This document shows positions 11,436 to 25,100 of a stretch of DNA of 64,000 nucleotides, in pieces; the stretch's first letter is position 1; each line of letters begins with the position of its first letter. Where the stretch lies: NCBI GenBank assembly GCA_021442155.1, contig CM038214.1, forward strand, positions 145,114,488 to 145,178,487, in the 5' to 3' direction. The notes beneath the pieces were generated by a model that was not told where the DNA came from, did not search any database, and was given only the letters and a program-made list of their open reading frames with translations. The position numbers and the translations under genes are program-made. Source of the DNA: Cymbidium sinense. Taxonomy: Eukaryota > Streptophyta > Magnoliopsida > Asparagales > Orchidaceae.

Positions 11436-12535
11436 AAGGTTTTTGTTTAGGTTTAGGTTTATTAGGTTTTAGGATTTAAGTTTTTTTTTTAAATTTATTT
11501 AATTACTTTAGGTTTAGGTTTAGGGTTTCTAGTTTAGGGCTTAGAGTTAGGGTTTAGGGTTTAGGGTTTAGGTTTTAGGATTTTAAGGTTTATGGTTTTA
11601 GGGTTTAGAGTTTAGGGTTAGGGTTTAAGGTTTACAGTTTAGGGTTTTTTATAGTTTAAGGTTTAGGGTTTATGGTTGTAGGTTTAGGATTTAGGGTTTA
11701 CGGTTTTTTAGGGTTTATGGTCTTTTATTTATTTTAGTTTATATTATTTTTTATTTTTATTTAGATCTATTTTTTTAATTTTATTTATTTTAATTTATTT
11801 ATTTTAGGTTTATTTATTTTAGTTTATTTTTTAAGTTTAGTTCTAGGTTTAGGTTTAATTTTTAGTTGAGTTTTATTTTTATTTTATTTTTTAGGTTTAG
11901 GTTTTTTTTTTAGGTTTTTGGTTTAAGTTTTTATTTTATTTTTTAGGTTTAAGTTTTAGGTTTTGATTTTAGTTTTTTTTAGGTTTTATTTTTTAATTTA
12001 GGTTTAAGTTTATTTTTAATTTATTTTATTTTATTTAGTTTAGGTTTATGTTAAGGTTTAGTTTATTTTAAGATTAGGTTTAGGTTTTACTAACTTTAGT
12101 TTAGTTTATTTTAGTTTAGGTTTAGGTTTATTTTATTTTATTTATTTTTATTTTTATTTTTTTAGGTTTAAGGTTTAGGTTTTATTTTTTATTTATTTTT
12201 AGGTTTTATTTTAAGGTTTATGTTTTAGGTTTAAGTTTATATTTAGATTTAAGTTTTTCTGTAGTTTTATTTTATTTAGGTTTTTTATTCTTAAGTTTAT
12301 TTTATTTTTAAGTTTATTTAGGCTTTTATTTATTTTATTTAGTTTTAGGTTTATTATTTATTTTATTTTTAGGTCTTTTTAATTTAGGTTTAGGTTTTTA
12401 GGGTTTAGCATTTAGGGTTGAGTGTTTAGAGTTTAGGTTTTAGGGTTTTAGGATTTAGGTTTTTAGGGTTTTATGTTTTGGGTTAGAGTTTAGGGTTTAG
12501 TGTTTAAGGTTTAGAGTTTAGGGGTTTTAAGGTTT
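11436..12535 (+). repeat. Degenerate telomere-like array, left arm block 3
   Basis: TTTAGGG-derived repeats resume right at the 5' break of GR-RBP copy B. Near-canonical tracts lie at about 11510-11720 and 12400-12530, separated by T/A-rich decayed sequence. The block runs into the 5'-truncated end of RTE copy 1 with no visible spacer. Confidence 0.9.
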
Positions 12536-13685
12536 TTGGTTTCATGCCAGGTAGATCTACTATGGATGCTATACATTTGTTAAGAGGTTTGATGGATAAG
12601 TATAGAGAATGTAGGGAGGATCTACATATGATATTTATTGATTTAGAGAAAGCTTATGATAAAGTTTCAAGAGATGTTCTTTGGAGAGTTCTAGAACAAA
12701 AAGTTAATATTGGTTATATTCAAGTCATTAAATGTATAATAGAGTTGTTACTTGTGTCAAACACAAGGAGGATTGACAAAATATTTTCTATTTGGTTATT
12801 TCATCAAGGATCACTTTAGGCCCTTATCTTTTTTGCTTTAGTTATGGATGTTCTTACTAAGTATTTACAAGAAGATGTACCTTGGTGTATGCTTTTTGAT
12901 GACATTCTTCTTGTTAATAAGACTAGAGATGGAGTCCAAGAGAAACTTGAATTATGGAGGTCAACATTAGAGTCTAAAGGTTTTCATTTAAGTAGATCTA
13001 AAACTAAATATATGGAGTGTAATTTTAGTTGTAGAAGTTGTAGTGTTGTGACATTAGGTGAACAAGTCATTAATAAGAGTGAGTGATTCAGATATTTAGG
13101 CTCTATTGATCAAAATGATGGTGAAATAGATGGAGATGTTATTAGTAGAATTCAAGTTGGATGGTTGAAGTGGAGGAGTGCATCTGGCCTGTTGTGTGAT
13201 TGAAAAGTTCAACTTAAACTTAAGGGAAATTTTATAAAATTGTGGTAAGATCTACAATGACGTATGGTGCAAAATGTTAGCTAGTAAAAGAAAAGCATAA
13301 GACTAAGTTAAGTGTTACAGAGATGAGGATGCTCAGGTGGATGAGTGGCTTTACTCTTAAAGATAAAATGTAAAATGAGTATGTTCTGGAAAAATTGGAG
13401 TAGCTCTAATGGTAGATAAGATTAGAGAGAGTCGCCTTAGATGGTTTGGCCACATAAAGCATCGGCCGTATGATGACCCGGTTAGAAGAGTAGATGCATT
13501 AGATTTGCCTTATATTAAGAAAGGTGAAGGTAGACCTAAAAAGACTTGGTTAAGGTGTATAAAAATGACCTTAGCATAATCGAATTAAATGAGAATTTGG
13601 CACATAATAGGGCAAGATGGAGATGAAGGATTCATGTGGTTAACCCAACTTAGTGGGATAAAGGCTTATTGTTGTTGTTGTTGTT
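12536..13685 (+). mobile_element. RTE-clade LINE, copy 1 (5'-truncated)
   Basis: This non-LTR retrotransposon copy begins abruptly in the reverse transcriptase at GFMPGRSTMDAIHLL and continues through FIDLEKAYDKV, the decayed catalytic loop (LFDDILLV at about 12892), KLELWRSTLESKGF, and the C-terminal region (RWFGHIKH, GRPKKTWLR). It ends in TTAGTGGGATAAAGGCTTATT plus a short (GTT)n tail, a 3' end I recognise from plant RTE LINEs. Stops occur at about 12820 and 13085, with several frameshifts. Endonuclease and the 5' half are absent. It lies on the TTTAGGG strand, opposite to the GR-RBP and L1 copies. Confidence 0.85.
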
Positions 13686-16600
13686 AACTTTATTTTTGTT
13701 CAATTAGTTAAAATTTTATTTTTATTTTATTTTTTTATTTAATTTATTTTTAGGTTTTATTTTTTAGTTTAAGCTTAGGTTTATTTTTAGTTTATTTTAT
13801 TTTGTTTAGTTTAGCATTTAGGTTTAGTTTATTTTAGGTTTAGGTTTAGGTTTTATTTATTTTAGTTTAGTTTATTTTAGTTTGGGTTTAGGTTTATTTT
13901 ATTTTGTTTATTTTATTTTTATTTTAGGTTTAATTTTTCATTTTAGTTTAGGGTTTGGGTTTTATTTTTATTTATTTTTAGGTTTATTTTTTAGGTTTAG
14001 GTTTTTATTTAGTTTTTATTTTAAGTTTATTTTAGGTTTATTTTAATTTTATTTTATGTTTAGTTTTATTTTATTTAGGTTTTTTATTCTTAGGTTTATT
14101 TTATTTTTAGTATAGTTTAGGTTAGTATTTATTTTATTTTAGTTTATTTTTATTATTTTAATTTATTTATTTTTAAGTTTAAGTTTAGGTTATAGTGTAG
14201 GTTTTTATTTTATTTTATTTTATTTATTTAGGTTTAAGTTTTTCTTTATTTTATTTTAGGTTTTATTTACTGATTTAGGTTTTAGGTTGTTAGGTTAGGG
14301 TTTAGGTTTATTTAGGGTTCAGGTTTAGGGTTTTAGATTTAGGGTTTATGGTTTAGTGTTTAGGGATAGGTTTAGGTTTAGGGTTTAGGTTTAGGTTTAG
14401 TGTTTAGGATTTAATGTTTAGGGTTTTAGGATTTAAGGTTTAGTTTAGGTTTAGAGGTTTAGATTAGTTTAGAGTTTAGAGTTTAGTTTTAGGTTTAAAC
14501 TTTATTTAGGGTTATTAGGGTTTATAGTTTATGGTTGAGGTTAATTTAGTTTAAGTTTAGGGGTTTAGGATTTAGGAGTTTAGTTTAGGGTTAGTTAGGT
14601 TTGGTTTTAGTTTAGGGTTTAGGGTTTAGGGTTTAAGGTTTAGGGTTTAGGGTTTAGGGTTTTATATTTATTGTTATTTAGAATTTATGGTTTAGGGTTT
14701 AATGTTTAGGCTTAATTTTAGGGTTTAGGTTTAGGATTTAGGGTTTAGGGTTTAGGGTTTAAGGATTAGGGTTTTTTTTTTTAAAACAATTAGGTAAACC
14801 AAGAGGTTTAGGTTTTTTTCTAATTTATTTAGTTTATTTTTTATTTATTTTAGTTTATTTTATTTATTTTATTTTTTTTTTAGGTTTATTTTTTATTTTT
14901 ATTCAGTTTATTATATTTATTTTAGGTTTATTTATTTTAGTTTAGGATTTTTATTTTTATTTATTTATTATGTTTAGGATTAGGTTTATGTTTATTTTTC
15001 ACTTTAGTTTAATTTTTATTTTATTTTTTAGGTTTAGATTTTATTTTTTATTTTTAGGATTAGGTTCAGGTTTTCATTTTATTTTTTTAGGTTTAGGTTT
15101 TTAGTTATTATTTTAGGTTTATTTTATGGTTTATTTTTTAGTTTATGTTTAGGTTTATTTTTAGTTTATTTTATTTTATTTAGTTTAGGGTTTAGGTATG
15201 GCTTACTTTAGGTTTAGGCATTATTTATTTTAGCTTAGGTTTAGGTTTATTTTATATTTTTTATTTAAGTTTAGGTTATTTTTAGTTTAAACTTTAGGTT
15301 TTATTTTTATTTATTTTAATGTATTGTTTTTAGGATTATATTTTAGGTTTAGGTTTTTGTTTAGTTTTTATTTTATTTTATTTTAGTTTTACTTTTTTAT
15401 TTAGATTTCAATTTATTTTTGTTTAGATTTTTATTATTTATTTTATTTTTATGTTTTATTTAGTTTAAGTTTAGGTTTTTAGCTTTTTAGGGTTTAGTTT
15501 TAAGATTTTATTTTAGGTTTATTCTTTGGTTTCATTTTCTAGTTTGGCTTAAGTTTATTGTTAGATTATTTTATTTTATTTAGTTTAGGGTTTAGGTTTA
15601 GTTTATTTTAGGTTTAAGTTTAGTTTCTTTTAGGTTTAGGTTTAAGTTTTATTTATTCTAGTTTAGTTTAATTTAGTTTAAGTTTAGGTTTATTTTATTT
15701 TGTTTATTTTATTATTTTTTATGTTTAGTTTTTTTCATTTAGGGTTTGGGTCCTATTTTTATTTATTTTATGGTTTTATTTTTAGGTTTATTTTTTAGGT
15801 TTAGGTTTTTATTTAGTTTATATTTTATGTTATTTTAGATTTATTTTATTTTTATTTTATGTTTAGTTTTTATTTTATTTAGGTTTTTTATTCTTCAGAT
15901 TATTTTATTCTTTTAGTTTAGTTTAGGTTTTTATTTATTTTATTTAGTTTATTTTTATTTTTTTATTTTATTTTATTTTTAATTTTATGTTTAGGTTTTA
16001 GTTTAGGATTTTATTTTATTTGATTTTTTAATTTTTTTTAAGTTTAGGTTTTATTTATTTATTTTAATTTTAGGTTATATTTTTAGGTTTTTTTGGTTTT
16101 TACATTTAGGGTTTAGTGTTTAGGGATTAAGGTTAAGATTTTAGGGTTTTAGACTTTAGGGTTTTAGGGTTTAGTGGTTATGGTTAGGGTTTAGGGTTTA
16201 TGGTTTAGAGTTTAGTGTTTAGGCTTTAGGGTTTAGGGTTTTTAGGGTTTTGGTTTTAGGTTTAGGGTTTAGGTTTTGCTTAGGGTTTAGGCTTAGTTTA
16301 GGGTTTAGGGTTTAGGGCTTAGGCTTTAGGCTTTAGGCTTTAGGCTTTAGGGTTTAGGGTTTTTAGGATTTAGGGCTTATGGTTTAGGGTTAGTTTTGGG
16401 TTAAGGGTTCAGGGTTTTAAGTTTAGGGTTTAGGGCTTAGGGTTTAAGGTTTAGGATTTACGGTTAAGGTTAGGATTTAGTGTTTAGTGTTTAGGGTTTA
16501 TGGATTAGGGTTTTGGGTTTATGGTTTAGATCTTAGGGTTTAAGGTTTAGGGTTAGTTATGGTTTAGGGTTTAGGGTTTAGGGTTATTTAAGGTTTAGGG

Positions 16601-19600
16601 TTTAGGGTTGTAGGTTTACGGTTCAGGTTTATGCATAGTTTTAAAGTTTTTTTTTTAAATTAGATAAACCGATAGGTTTAGATTTTGTTTGTTTATTTTT
16701 TATTTATTTTAGTTTATTTTATTTTTTATTTTTATTTAGTTTATTTTAGGTTTATTTGTTTTAGTTTAGGTATTTTATTTTAGTTTATTTTTTAGGTTTA
16801 GGTTTATGTTTATTTTTTAGTTTAGTTTTATTTTTATTTTATTTTTTAGGTTTAGGTTTTATTTTTTATTTTAGGTTTAGGTTTAGGTTTTAATTTATTT
16901 TTTTTAGCTTTAGGTTTTTATTTTAGGTTTTATTTTTTAGTTTAGGTTTAGGATTATTTTTGGTTTATTTTAGGTTTTGGTTTAGGTTTTATTTATTTTA
17001 GTTTAGGTTTAGGATTAATTTATTTTGCTTATTTTAGGTTTTTTTTTCTAGTTTAAGGTTTAGGTTTATTTTTTATTTCTTTTAAGTTTATGTTTAGGTT
17101 TATATTTTAGGTTTAGGTTTTATTTAGTTTTATTTTATTTTATTTTATGTTTACTTTATTTTTTATTTATCTTTAGTTTTCATTTTATTTTTGTTTAGTT
17201 TTATTTATTTATTTTATTTTCAGATTTTATTTAGTTTAGGTTTAGGTTTTCAGCATTTTAGCATCTAGGGTTTAGGGTTTAGGTTTTAGGTTTTTATTTT
17301 AGGTTTATTTTTAGGTTTTTTTTTTTAGTTTAGGTTTATTTTTAGTATATTTTATTTTATTTAGTTTAGGGTTTAGGTTTAGTTTATTTTAGGTTTAGGT
17401 TTAGGTTTTATTTATTTTAGTTTAGGTTTAGGTTTAGGTTTCTTTTATTTTGTTTATTTTATTTTTAATTTTGGTTTAGTTTTACTTTTTAGTCTAGGGT
17501 TTGGGTTTTAATTCGTATTTATTTTTAGTTTTATTTTTGAGGTTTAATTTTTTATTTAGTTTTATTTTATTTTATTTAGGTTTATTTTATTTTTTTTACA
17601 TTTAGTTTTATTTTATTTTTGGTTTTATTCTTAGGTTTATTTTATATTTTTAATTTTAGTTTAAGTTTTTCTTTATTTTATTTTAGTTTGTTTTAAAGTT
17701 CAGGTTTAGGTTTTTGTTTAGGTTTTTATTTTATTTTTCTATTTTATTTAGGTTTTGGTTTTTTATTTATTTTATTTTTAGGTTTTATTTACTTTAGGTT
17801 TAGGTTTTAGGTTGTTAGGGTTTAGTTTAGGGTTTTATGGTTTAGGGTTTTATGATTTATTCTTTAGGGTTAGGGTTTAGGGTTTAAGGTTTATGGTTTA
17901 GTGTTTAGGCTTTAGGGTTTAGGGTTTAGCTTTAGCTTATGGTTTATGGTTGTTTAGGGTTTAGGGTTTATGCTTTAGGGTTTAGGGTTTATGTTTTAGG
18001 GTTAGTACATGGTTTAGGGTTTTAAGGTTTAGGGTTCATGTTTTAGGGCTTAGGCTTAGTGTTAGGGTTTAGGGTTTAGGGTTTAAGGTTTAAGGTTTAG
18101 GATTTAGGGTTATTTAGGGTTTATGGTTTAGGATTGTAAGTTTGCGGTTCTAGGTTTAGGCTTAGTTTTAGGGTTTAGGGTTTACGATTGATGGTTTAAG
18201 ATTTATGGTTTAGGGTTTAGGGTTTAAGGTTTATGGGTTTTTTTTGTTTTAATTAGGTAAACTAGTAGGTTTAGGTTTTTTTAGTTTATTTAATTTATTT
18301 TTTATTTATTTTAGTTTATTTCATTTTTATTTTATTTAGGTTTATTTTTTATTTAGTTTATTTTAGGTTTATTTATTTTAGTTTAGGCTTTTTTATTTTA
18401 TTTTATTTTTTAGGTTTAAGTTTAGGATTGTGTTTATTTCTTACTTTTGTTTTATTTTTATTTTATTTTTTAGGTTTAGGTTTTAGGTTTTTATTTTAGG
18501 TTTTATTTTTTAGTTTAGGTTTAGGTTTTCTTAGTTTATTTTGTTTTATTTATTTTAGGGTTTAGTTTAGTTTAGTTTAGGTTTAGGTTTAGGTTTTATT
18601 TATTTTATTTTAGGTTTAGGTTTATTTTATTTTATTTATTTTAAATTTAGGTTTTCTTTTTTATGTTTAAGGTTTAGGTTTTATTTTTTATTTATTTTTA
18701 TGTTTATATTTTAGGTTTAGGTTTTTATTTAGTTTTATTTTAGTTTATTTTTTTATTTTTTTTGTTTAGTTTTATTTTATTTAGGTTTTTTGGTTTATTT
18801 TATTTTTTTAGTTTAGTTTAGGTTTTTATTTATTTTATTTTAGTTTATTTTTTCATTTTTTAATTTTATTTTAGTTTTAGTTTTAGGTTTAGGTTTTTAT
18901 TTGGGTTTAGGTTTTAGTTTAGGTTTTTATTTTATATAATTTTATTTATTTTATTTAGGTTTAGGTTTTTTTATTTATTTTATTTTTAGGTTTTACTTAG
19001 TTTAGGTTTAAATTTTTAGGTTTTTAGGGTTTAGGGATTAGGATTTAGGGTTTAAGGTTTAGGGTTTGGGGTTTGGAGTTTACAGTTTAAGGTTTGGGGT
19101 TGTAAATTTTAGGGTTTAGGTTTTAGGGTTTAGCATTTTTTTATTATATTTATTTTTTAAAATTTTTTTAAATAAAGTCAAGTGGTAGGTTTAGGTTTAT
19201 TTTGTTTTTTTTTATTTATAATAGTTTATTTTATTTTATATTTTGATTTATTTTTATTTTTATTTTTATTTAGTTTAATTTATTTATTTTAGTTTAGGTT
19301 TTTAGCTTTTAGGGTTTAGGGTTTGGGATTTAGAGTTTAGTGTTTAAGGTTTTTTTTTGGGTTTAGTGTTTAGGGTTTAGGGCTTAGGTTTTAGGGTTTA
19401 GGGTTTAGGGTTTAGGGTTTAGGTTTTAGGGTTTAGGGTTTTAGGTTTAGGGTTTAGGGTTTAGGGTTTAAGGTTTAGGGTTTAGCATCTAGGGTTTATG
19501 TTTAGCTTAGGGTTCGGGTTAGTTTAGGGTTCAGGGTTTAGGGATTAGGATTTGGGGTCATTTAAGGTTTATGGTTTAGGGTTGAAGGGTTTATGGTTTT

Positions 19601-19627
19601 TTTTAAGTTAGGTAAAACGGTTTAGGG
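13686..19627 (+). repeat. Degenerate telomere-like array, left arm block 4
   Basis: This is the longest uninterrupted array, about 5.9 kb. Near-canonical TTTAGGG tracts at about 14300-14770, 16100-16620, 17810-18240, 19020-19140 and 19310-19600 alternate with T/A-rich expanded stretches. After most canonical tracts comes a poly-T and a short marker: A type near 14791, 16661, 18254 and 19608; B type (AAGTCAAGTGGTAGG) near 19174. This gives a higher-order pattern. There are no coding signals on either strand. Confidence 0.9.
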
Positions 19628-22146
19628 TTTACTAATTCATTTTTTTGGAATAAAATAGAGGGATTAATACAAAAGATATCTCTTGAAGAAATAGTATTTA
19701 TTGGAGGAGATTTAAATGGACATGTTGGTAGAGTAGTAGAAGATTTTAAAAGTATTCATGGTGGTTATGGATTTGGAGTGACTAATGAAGAAGGTATGAC
19801 TATATTAGATTTTTTCTTAGCTTATGATTTTGTAGTTGCTAATACTTTATATAAGAACTGAGATGAACATATTATTACTCATAAAAATGGATCTAGTAAA
19901 ACACATATTGATTATTTTATGATAAGAAAAATTGATCATTTAGATTGTAAAGATTGTAAGATAATTCCAAGTGAAAGTTTAAGTACCCAACATCGATTGT
20001 TAGTTTTGGATTTTAAGATGAAAGATTGTTAGAGAAAAAATAAATCAAATTATTGTCCTAGGATTAGATGGGGACACTTAAAGAACACAAATAAAATTAT
20101 TTTTAAGAGCAAACTACAAGCGCTTAGAATTTGGGATGTTCATAAGGAAGCTAATGTTATGTGGGAAAAAGTAGCAAGTGAAATTAAGCAAGTTCCTAAA
20201 AATTTGCTTGGAGAATTAAAAGGAAAAGGTTCTTTTAATAAAAATAGTTGGTGGTGGAGTCAGAGTGTGCAAGAAAAGATAAAAAATAAGAAGCATTGTT
20301 ATAAAATTTAGTTTAGATGTAAAAATTTAGAGAATTGGAAAAGATATAAAGTGACCTACAGAGATTCTAAGAAAGCAATATATAATGCAAAAAATTTAGC
20401 TTTTAGTGATTTATAGAATAGATTAGATATCAAAGAAGGTGAAACATATATGTACAAGTTAGCCAACCAAAGAGATAGGAAAAGTAAAGACCTAGTTCAA
20501 GTGAGGTATATTAAGGATTAAAATAATAAAGTGCTTTTTCTTAGAAAAGGATATTGAAAATAGGTGGATGAGATATTTTGATAAATATTCAATGAAGGAT
20601 CTGAAAGTACGATTGATTTTAACAACCTTAATACCCTAAACAAAAATAGAGAATTTTACTTTTATTATCGTATTAGTAAATATGATGTTAGAGATGCTTT
20701 AAAGAGAATGAAATGTGGAAAAATAGTAGAACCTGATGATATTCTAATAGAAGTGTAGAAATTTTTAGGAGATCAAGGAATTTCTTGGCATACAAATCTT
20801 TTTAATGTTATTTTAAAGACTAAAAGGATGCAAGATGAGTGGAGAAAGAGTTTGTTGGTTCTTATATTTAAGAATAAAGGTGATGCACAAGAGTGTGCAA
20901 ATTATAGAAGAATTAAGTTAATGTGTCATACATTAAAATTACGGGAGAGAGTAATTGAGCATAGGTTATGATGTGATACAAAAGTTTCTCACAATCAGTC
21001 AGGTAGATCTACTATGGATGCTATACATTTGTTAGGAGGTTTGATGGAGAAGTATAGAGAAAGTATTGAGGATCTACATATGATATTTATTGATTTAGAT
21101 AAAGCTTATGATAAAGTTTCAAGAGATGTTCTTTGGAGAGTTCTAGAACAGAAATGAGCTAATATTGGCTATATTCAAGTCATTAAGGATAAGTATACTA
21201 GAGCTGTGATGAGGATTGAAAAATATTTTCCTATTTCAGTTGGATTACATCAAGGATCAACTTTAAGCCCTTATCTTTTTGCTTTAGTTATGGATGTTCT
21301 TACTAGGCATATACAAGAATATGTACCTTTGTGTATGCTTTTGTTGATGAAATTCTTCTTGTTGATAAGACTAGAGAGGGAGTCCAAGAGAAACTTGAAT
21401 TATGGAGGTCAACATTAGAGTCTAAAGGTTTTTGTTTAAGTAGATCTAATACTAAATATTTGGAGTGTAATTTTAGTTGTAGAAGTTCTAGTGGTAGTGT
21501 TGTGATATTAGGTGAACAAGTCATTAATAAGAGTGTGTGATTTAGATATTTAGGCTATATTATTGAAAATGATGGTGAAATAGATGGAGATGTTATTAGT
21601 AGAATTTAAGTTGGATGGTTTAAGTGGAGAAATGCATCTGGCTTGTTGTGTGATCGAAAAGTTCCACTTAAACTTAAGGAAAATTTTATAAGATGGTGGT
21701 AAGACTTGCAATGACTTATGGTGCAGAATGTTGGCTAATAAAAGAGAAGCATAAGACTAAGTTAAGTGTTATAGAGATGAGGATGCTCAGGTGAATGAGT
21801 GGCTTTCCTATTAGAGATAAAATGTGAAATGAGTATGTTCGAGAAAAATTTGGAGTAGCTCTAGTCGCAAATAAGATTAGAGATAGTCACCTTAGATGGT
21901 TTGGACACATAAAGCATCACCTTGATGACTTGGTTAGGAGAGTAGATGAATTAGATTTACCTTATGTTAAGAAAGGTAGAGGTAGACCTAAGAAGACTTG
22001 GTTAAGATGTATAAAAAATGACCTTAGTATACTTGAATTAAATGAGAATCTGACACATAATAGGTCATAATCAAGACGAACAATTCATGTAGCTGACCAC
22101 ATTTAGTGGGATAAAGGCTTGTAGTTGTTGTTGTTGTTGTTGTTGT
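19628..22146 (+). mobile_element. RTE-clade LINE, copy 2 (5'-truncated, longer)
   Basis: This copy begins inside the AP-type endonuclease and runs to the 3' tail. The endonuclease shows GGDLNGHVG, HIDYFMIR and STQHRL. The reverse transcriptase shows FIDLDKAYDKV, GLHQGSTLSPYLFALVMDVL and the catalytic loop changed to FVDE where FADD or FVDD is usual, which alone would impair polymerisation. RWFGHIKH and GRPKKTWLR follow, then GATAAAGGCTTG and a seven-unit TTG tail ending at 22146. Stops and frameshifts break it in many places. The flanks both carry AGGTAAA (about 19610 and 22147), which may be a target-site duplication or simply the array's A marker. Confidence 0.87.
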
Positions 22147-25100
22147 AGGTAAATGAGCAAGTTAGGGTTTTTTTAGTTTATTTAGTTAATTTTTTATTTA
22201 TTTTACTTTTTATTTTTATTTAGGTTTATTTTTTATTTTAATTTAGTGTATTTTATATAGTTTAGGTTTAGGATTATTTTATTTACTTTATTTTAGCTTT
22301 AGGTTTTTTTCTAGTTTAAGGTTTATGTTTTATTTTTTATTTATTTTTTGTTTTATATTTTAGGTTTAGGTTTATTTTTAGTTTTTATTTTATTATATGT
22401 TAGGTTTACTTTATTTTTATTTTTTGTTTAGTTTCAATTTTAATTTTGTATTTCTTTTATACTTTCGGTTTTATTTAGTTTAGGTTTTTAGCTTTTTAAG
22501 GTTTAGGGTTTAGGTTTAGGTTTTAGGTTTTCATTTTAGGTTTACTTTTAGGTTTTATTTTTTAGTTTAGGCTTAGGTTTATTTTTAGTTTATTTTATTT
22601 TATTTAGTTTAGGGTTTAGGTTTATGTTTTTTTTATGTTAGTTTAGTTTATTTTAGTTTAGGTTAGTTTATTTATTTTTATTTTAGGTTTATTTTTTCTT
22701 TTTAGTTTAGGGTTTTGGTTTAAATTTTTATTTATTTTTAGGTTCAGGTTTTATTTAATTTTTATTTTATTTTAGGTTTATTTTATTTTTATTTTACAAT
22801 TAGTTTTTATTTTATTTTATTTTTCTATTTTATTTTGGTTTAAGTTTTTTTATTTATTTTATTTTTAGGTTATTAGGATTTAAGGTTTAGAGTTTTAGGT
22901 TTTGGGTTTAGGGTTTAGGGTTTAGGGTTTTATGGTTTAGTGTTTAGGGTTAGGGTTTAGGGTTTTAGTTTTGCTTTAGGGTTTAGGTTTTAGAATATGG
23001 TTTAACTTTAACTTGGTGTTTAGGTTACTAGGGTTTAGGGTTTAAGGATTTTAGGTTTAGGGTTTATAGTTTTAAGGTTAGTTTAAACTTTAAATGATTT
23101 TAGGGTTTAGGGTTTTAAGTTTTAGCATTTAAGTTAGTTATGAGGGTTTAGGGTTTAGGGTTTAGAGTTTAAGGTTTAGTTTTGTTTAGAATTTAGGGTT
23201 TAGATTTAGATTATTTAGTTTATAGTTTAGGGTTGTAGGTTTAGGGTTGTAAGTTTATAGGGTTTAGAGTTTTAGTTTGGGTTTAGGGTTTAGGGTTTAG
23301 GATTTAGGGTTTAAGGTTTAGGGTTTAAGGTTTGGGTGTTTTCTTAAAAAAATCAGGTAAACCGGTAGGTTTAGTTTTTTTAGTTTATTTAGTTTACTTT
23401 TACTTATTTAAGTTTATTTGATTTTGTATTTTTATTTAGGTTAATTTTCTCTTTTTATTTCGTTTATTTTAGGTTTATTTATTAAAGTTTTGAGATTTTA
23501 TTTTAGTTTATTTTTCAGGTTTAAGTTTAGGATTATGTTTATTTTTTAGTTTAGCTTTATTTTTATTTTATTTTTTAAAATTTAGGTTTTATTTTTTAAT
23601 TTCAAGTTTTGGTTTTGGGTTTTATTTTAATTTTTTAGGTTTAGGTTTTAGGTTTTTCTTTTAGATTTATTTTTAGGTTTTATTTTTTAGTTTAGGTTTA
23701 GGTGTTTTTTTAGTTTATTTTATTTTATTTAGTTTAGGGTTTATGCTTAGTTTATTTTAGGTTTAGGTTTAGTTTTTATTTATTTTAGTTAAGTTTATTT
23801 TATTTTAGGTTTAGATTTATTTTATTTTAGGTTTAGGTTTTTTTTTAAGTTTAAGGTTTAGGTTTTTTTTAGGTTTTATTTTGGTTTTATTTTTAGGTTG
23901 ATATTTTAGGTTTATATTTTCGGTTTAGGTTTTTATTTTATTTTATTTTAAGTTTATTTTATTTTTATTTTTTGTTTAGTTTTTATTTTATTTATGTTTT
24001 TTATTTTTAGGTTTATTTTATTTTATTTAGTTTAGTTTTGATATTTATTTATCTTATTTTAGTTTAGTTTTTATTTTTTATTATATTTTTTTAGGTTTAG
24101 GTTTTAGTTTAGGTTTTATTTTATTTTAATTAATTTAGGCTTAGGTTTTTATTTATTATTTTATTTTTAGGTTTTATTTTATTTAGGTTTAGGTTTTTAG
24201 GTTCTTAGGGTTTAGGGATTAGGGTCTACAATTTAGGGTTTAGGGTTTGGGGTTCACGGTTTAAGGTTTGGAGTTGTAGGTTTTAGGGTTTAGTGTTTAG
24301 GGATTAAGATTAGGGTTTATTTTATTTTATTTATGTTTATTTATTTTTTTTAAATTAAGTCAAGTGGTAGGTTTAGGTTTATTTTGTTTATTTATTTATT
24401 TATTTTATTTTATTTTATTTAGGTTAAATTTTTTATTTAATTAGTTTATTTATTTTATGTTTATTTATTTTAGTTTAGGTTTTAGCTTTTTAGGGTTTAG
24501 GGTTTAGGGCTTAAGGTTAATTTAGGGTTTAGGGTTTAGGGTTTAGGGTTTGGGATTTAGGGTTTAGAGTTTAAGATTTTTTTGGGTTTAGGGTTTAGGG
24601 TTTATGGTTTAGGGTTTTTTAGGGTTTAGGGTTTAGGGTTTATATTTAGCATAGGGTACAAAGTTAATTTAGGGTTTAGGATTTTTATGGTTTGAGGTTT
24701 ATGGTTTAGGGTTAATTTAGGGTTTAGGGTTTATGGTTTAGGATTTAGGGTTATTTAAGGTTTATGGTTTAGGGTTGATGGTTTGGGATTGTATGTTTAC
24801 AGTTCAGAGTTTAGGCTTAGTTTTAGAGTTTAGGGTTTTAGTTTAGGTTTAAGGTTTAGGATTTTTTATAAAATAAATTAGGTAAACCGGTAAGTTTAGG
24901 TTATTTTTAGTTTAATTAGTTTATTTAATGTAGTTTATTTTTTTTTTTTTATTTAATTTTATTTTATATTTTAATTTAGTTTAGTTTATTATTTTAGGTA
25001 TATTTATTTAAGTTTAGGAATTTTATTTTAGTTTATTTATTAGGTTTAGGTTTATTTTTTTAGTTTAGTTTTATTTTTATTTTATCTTTTAGGTTTAGGT

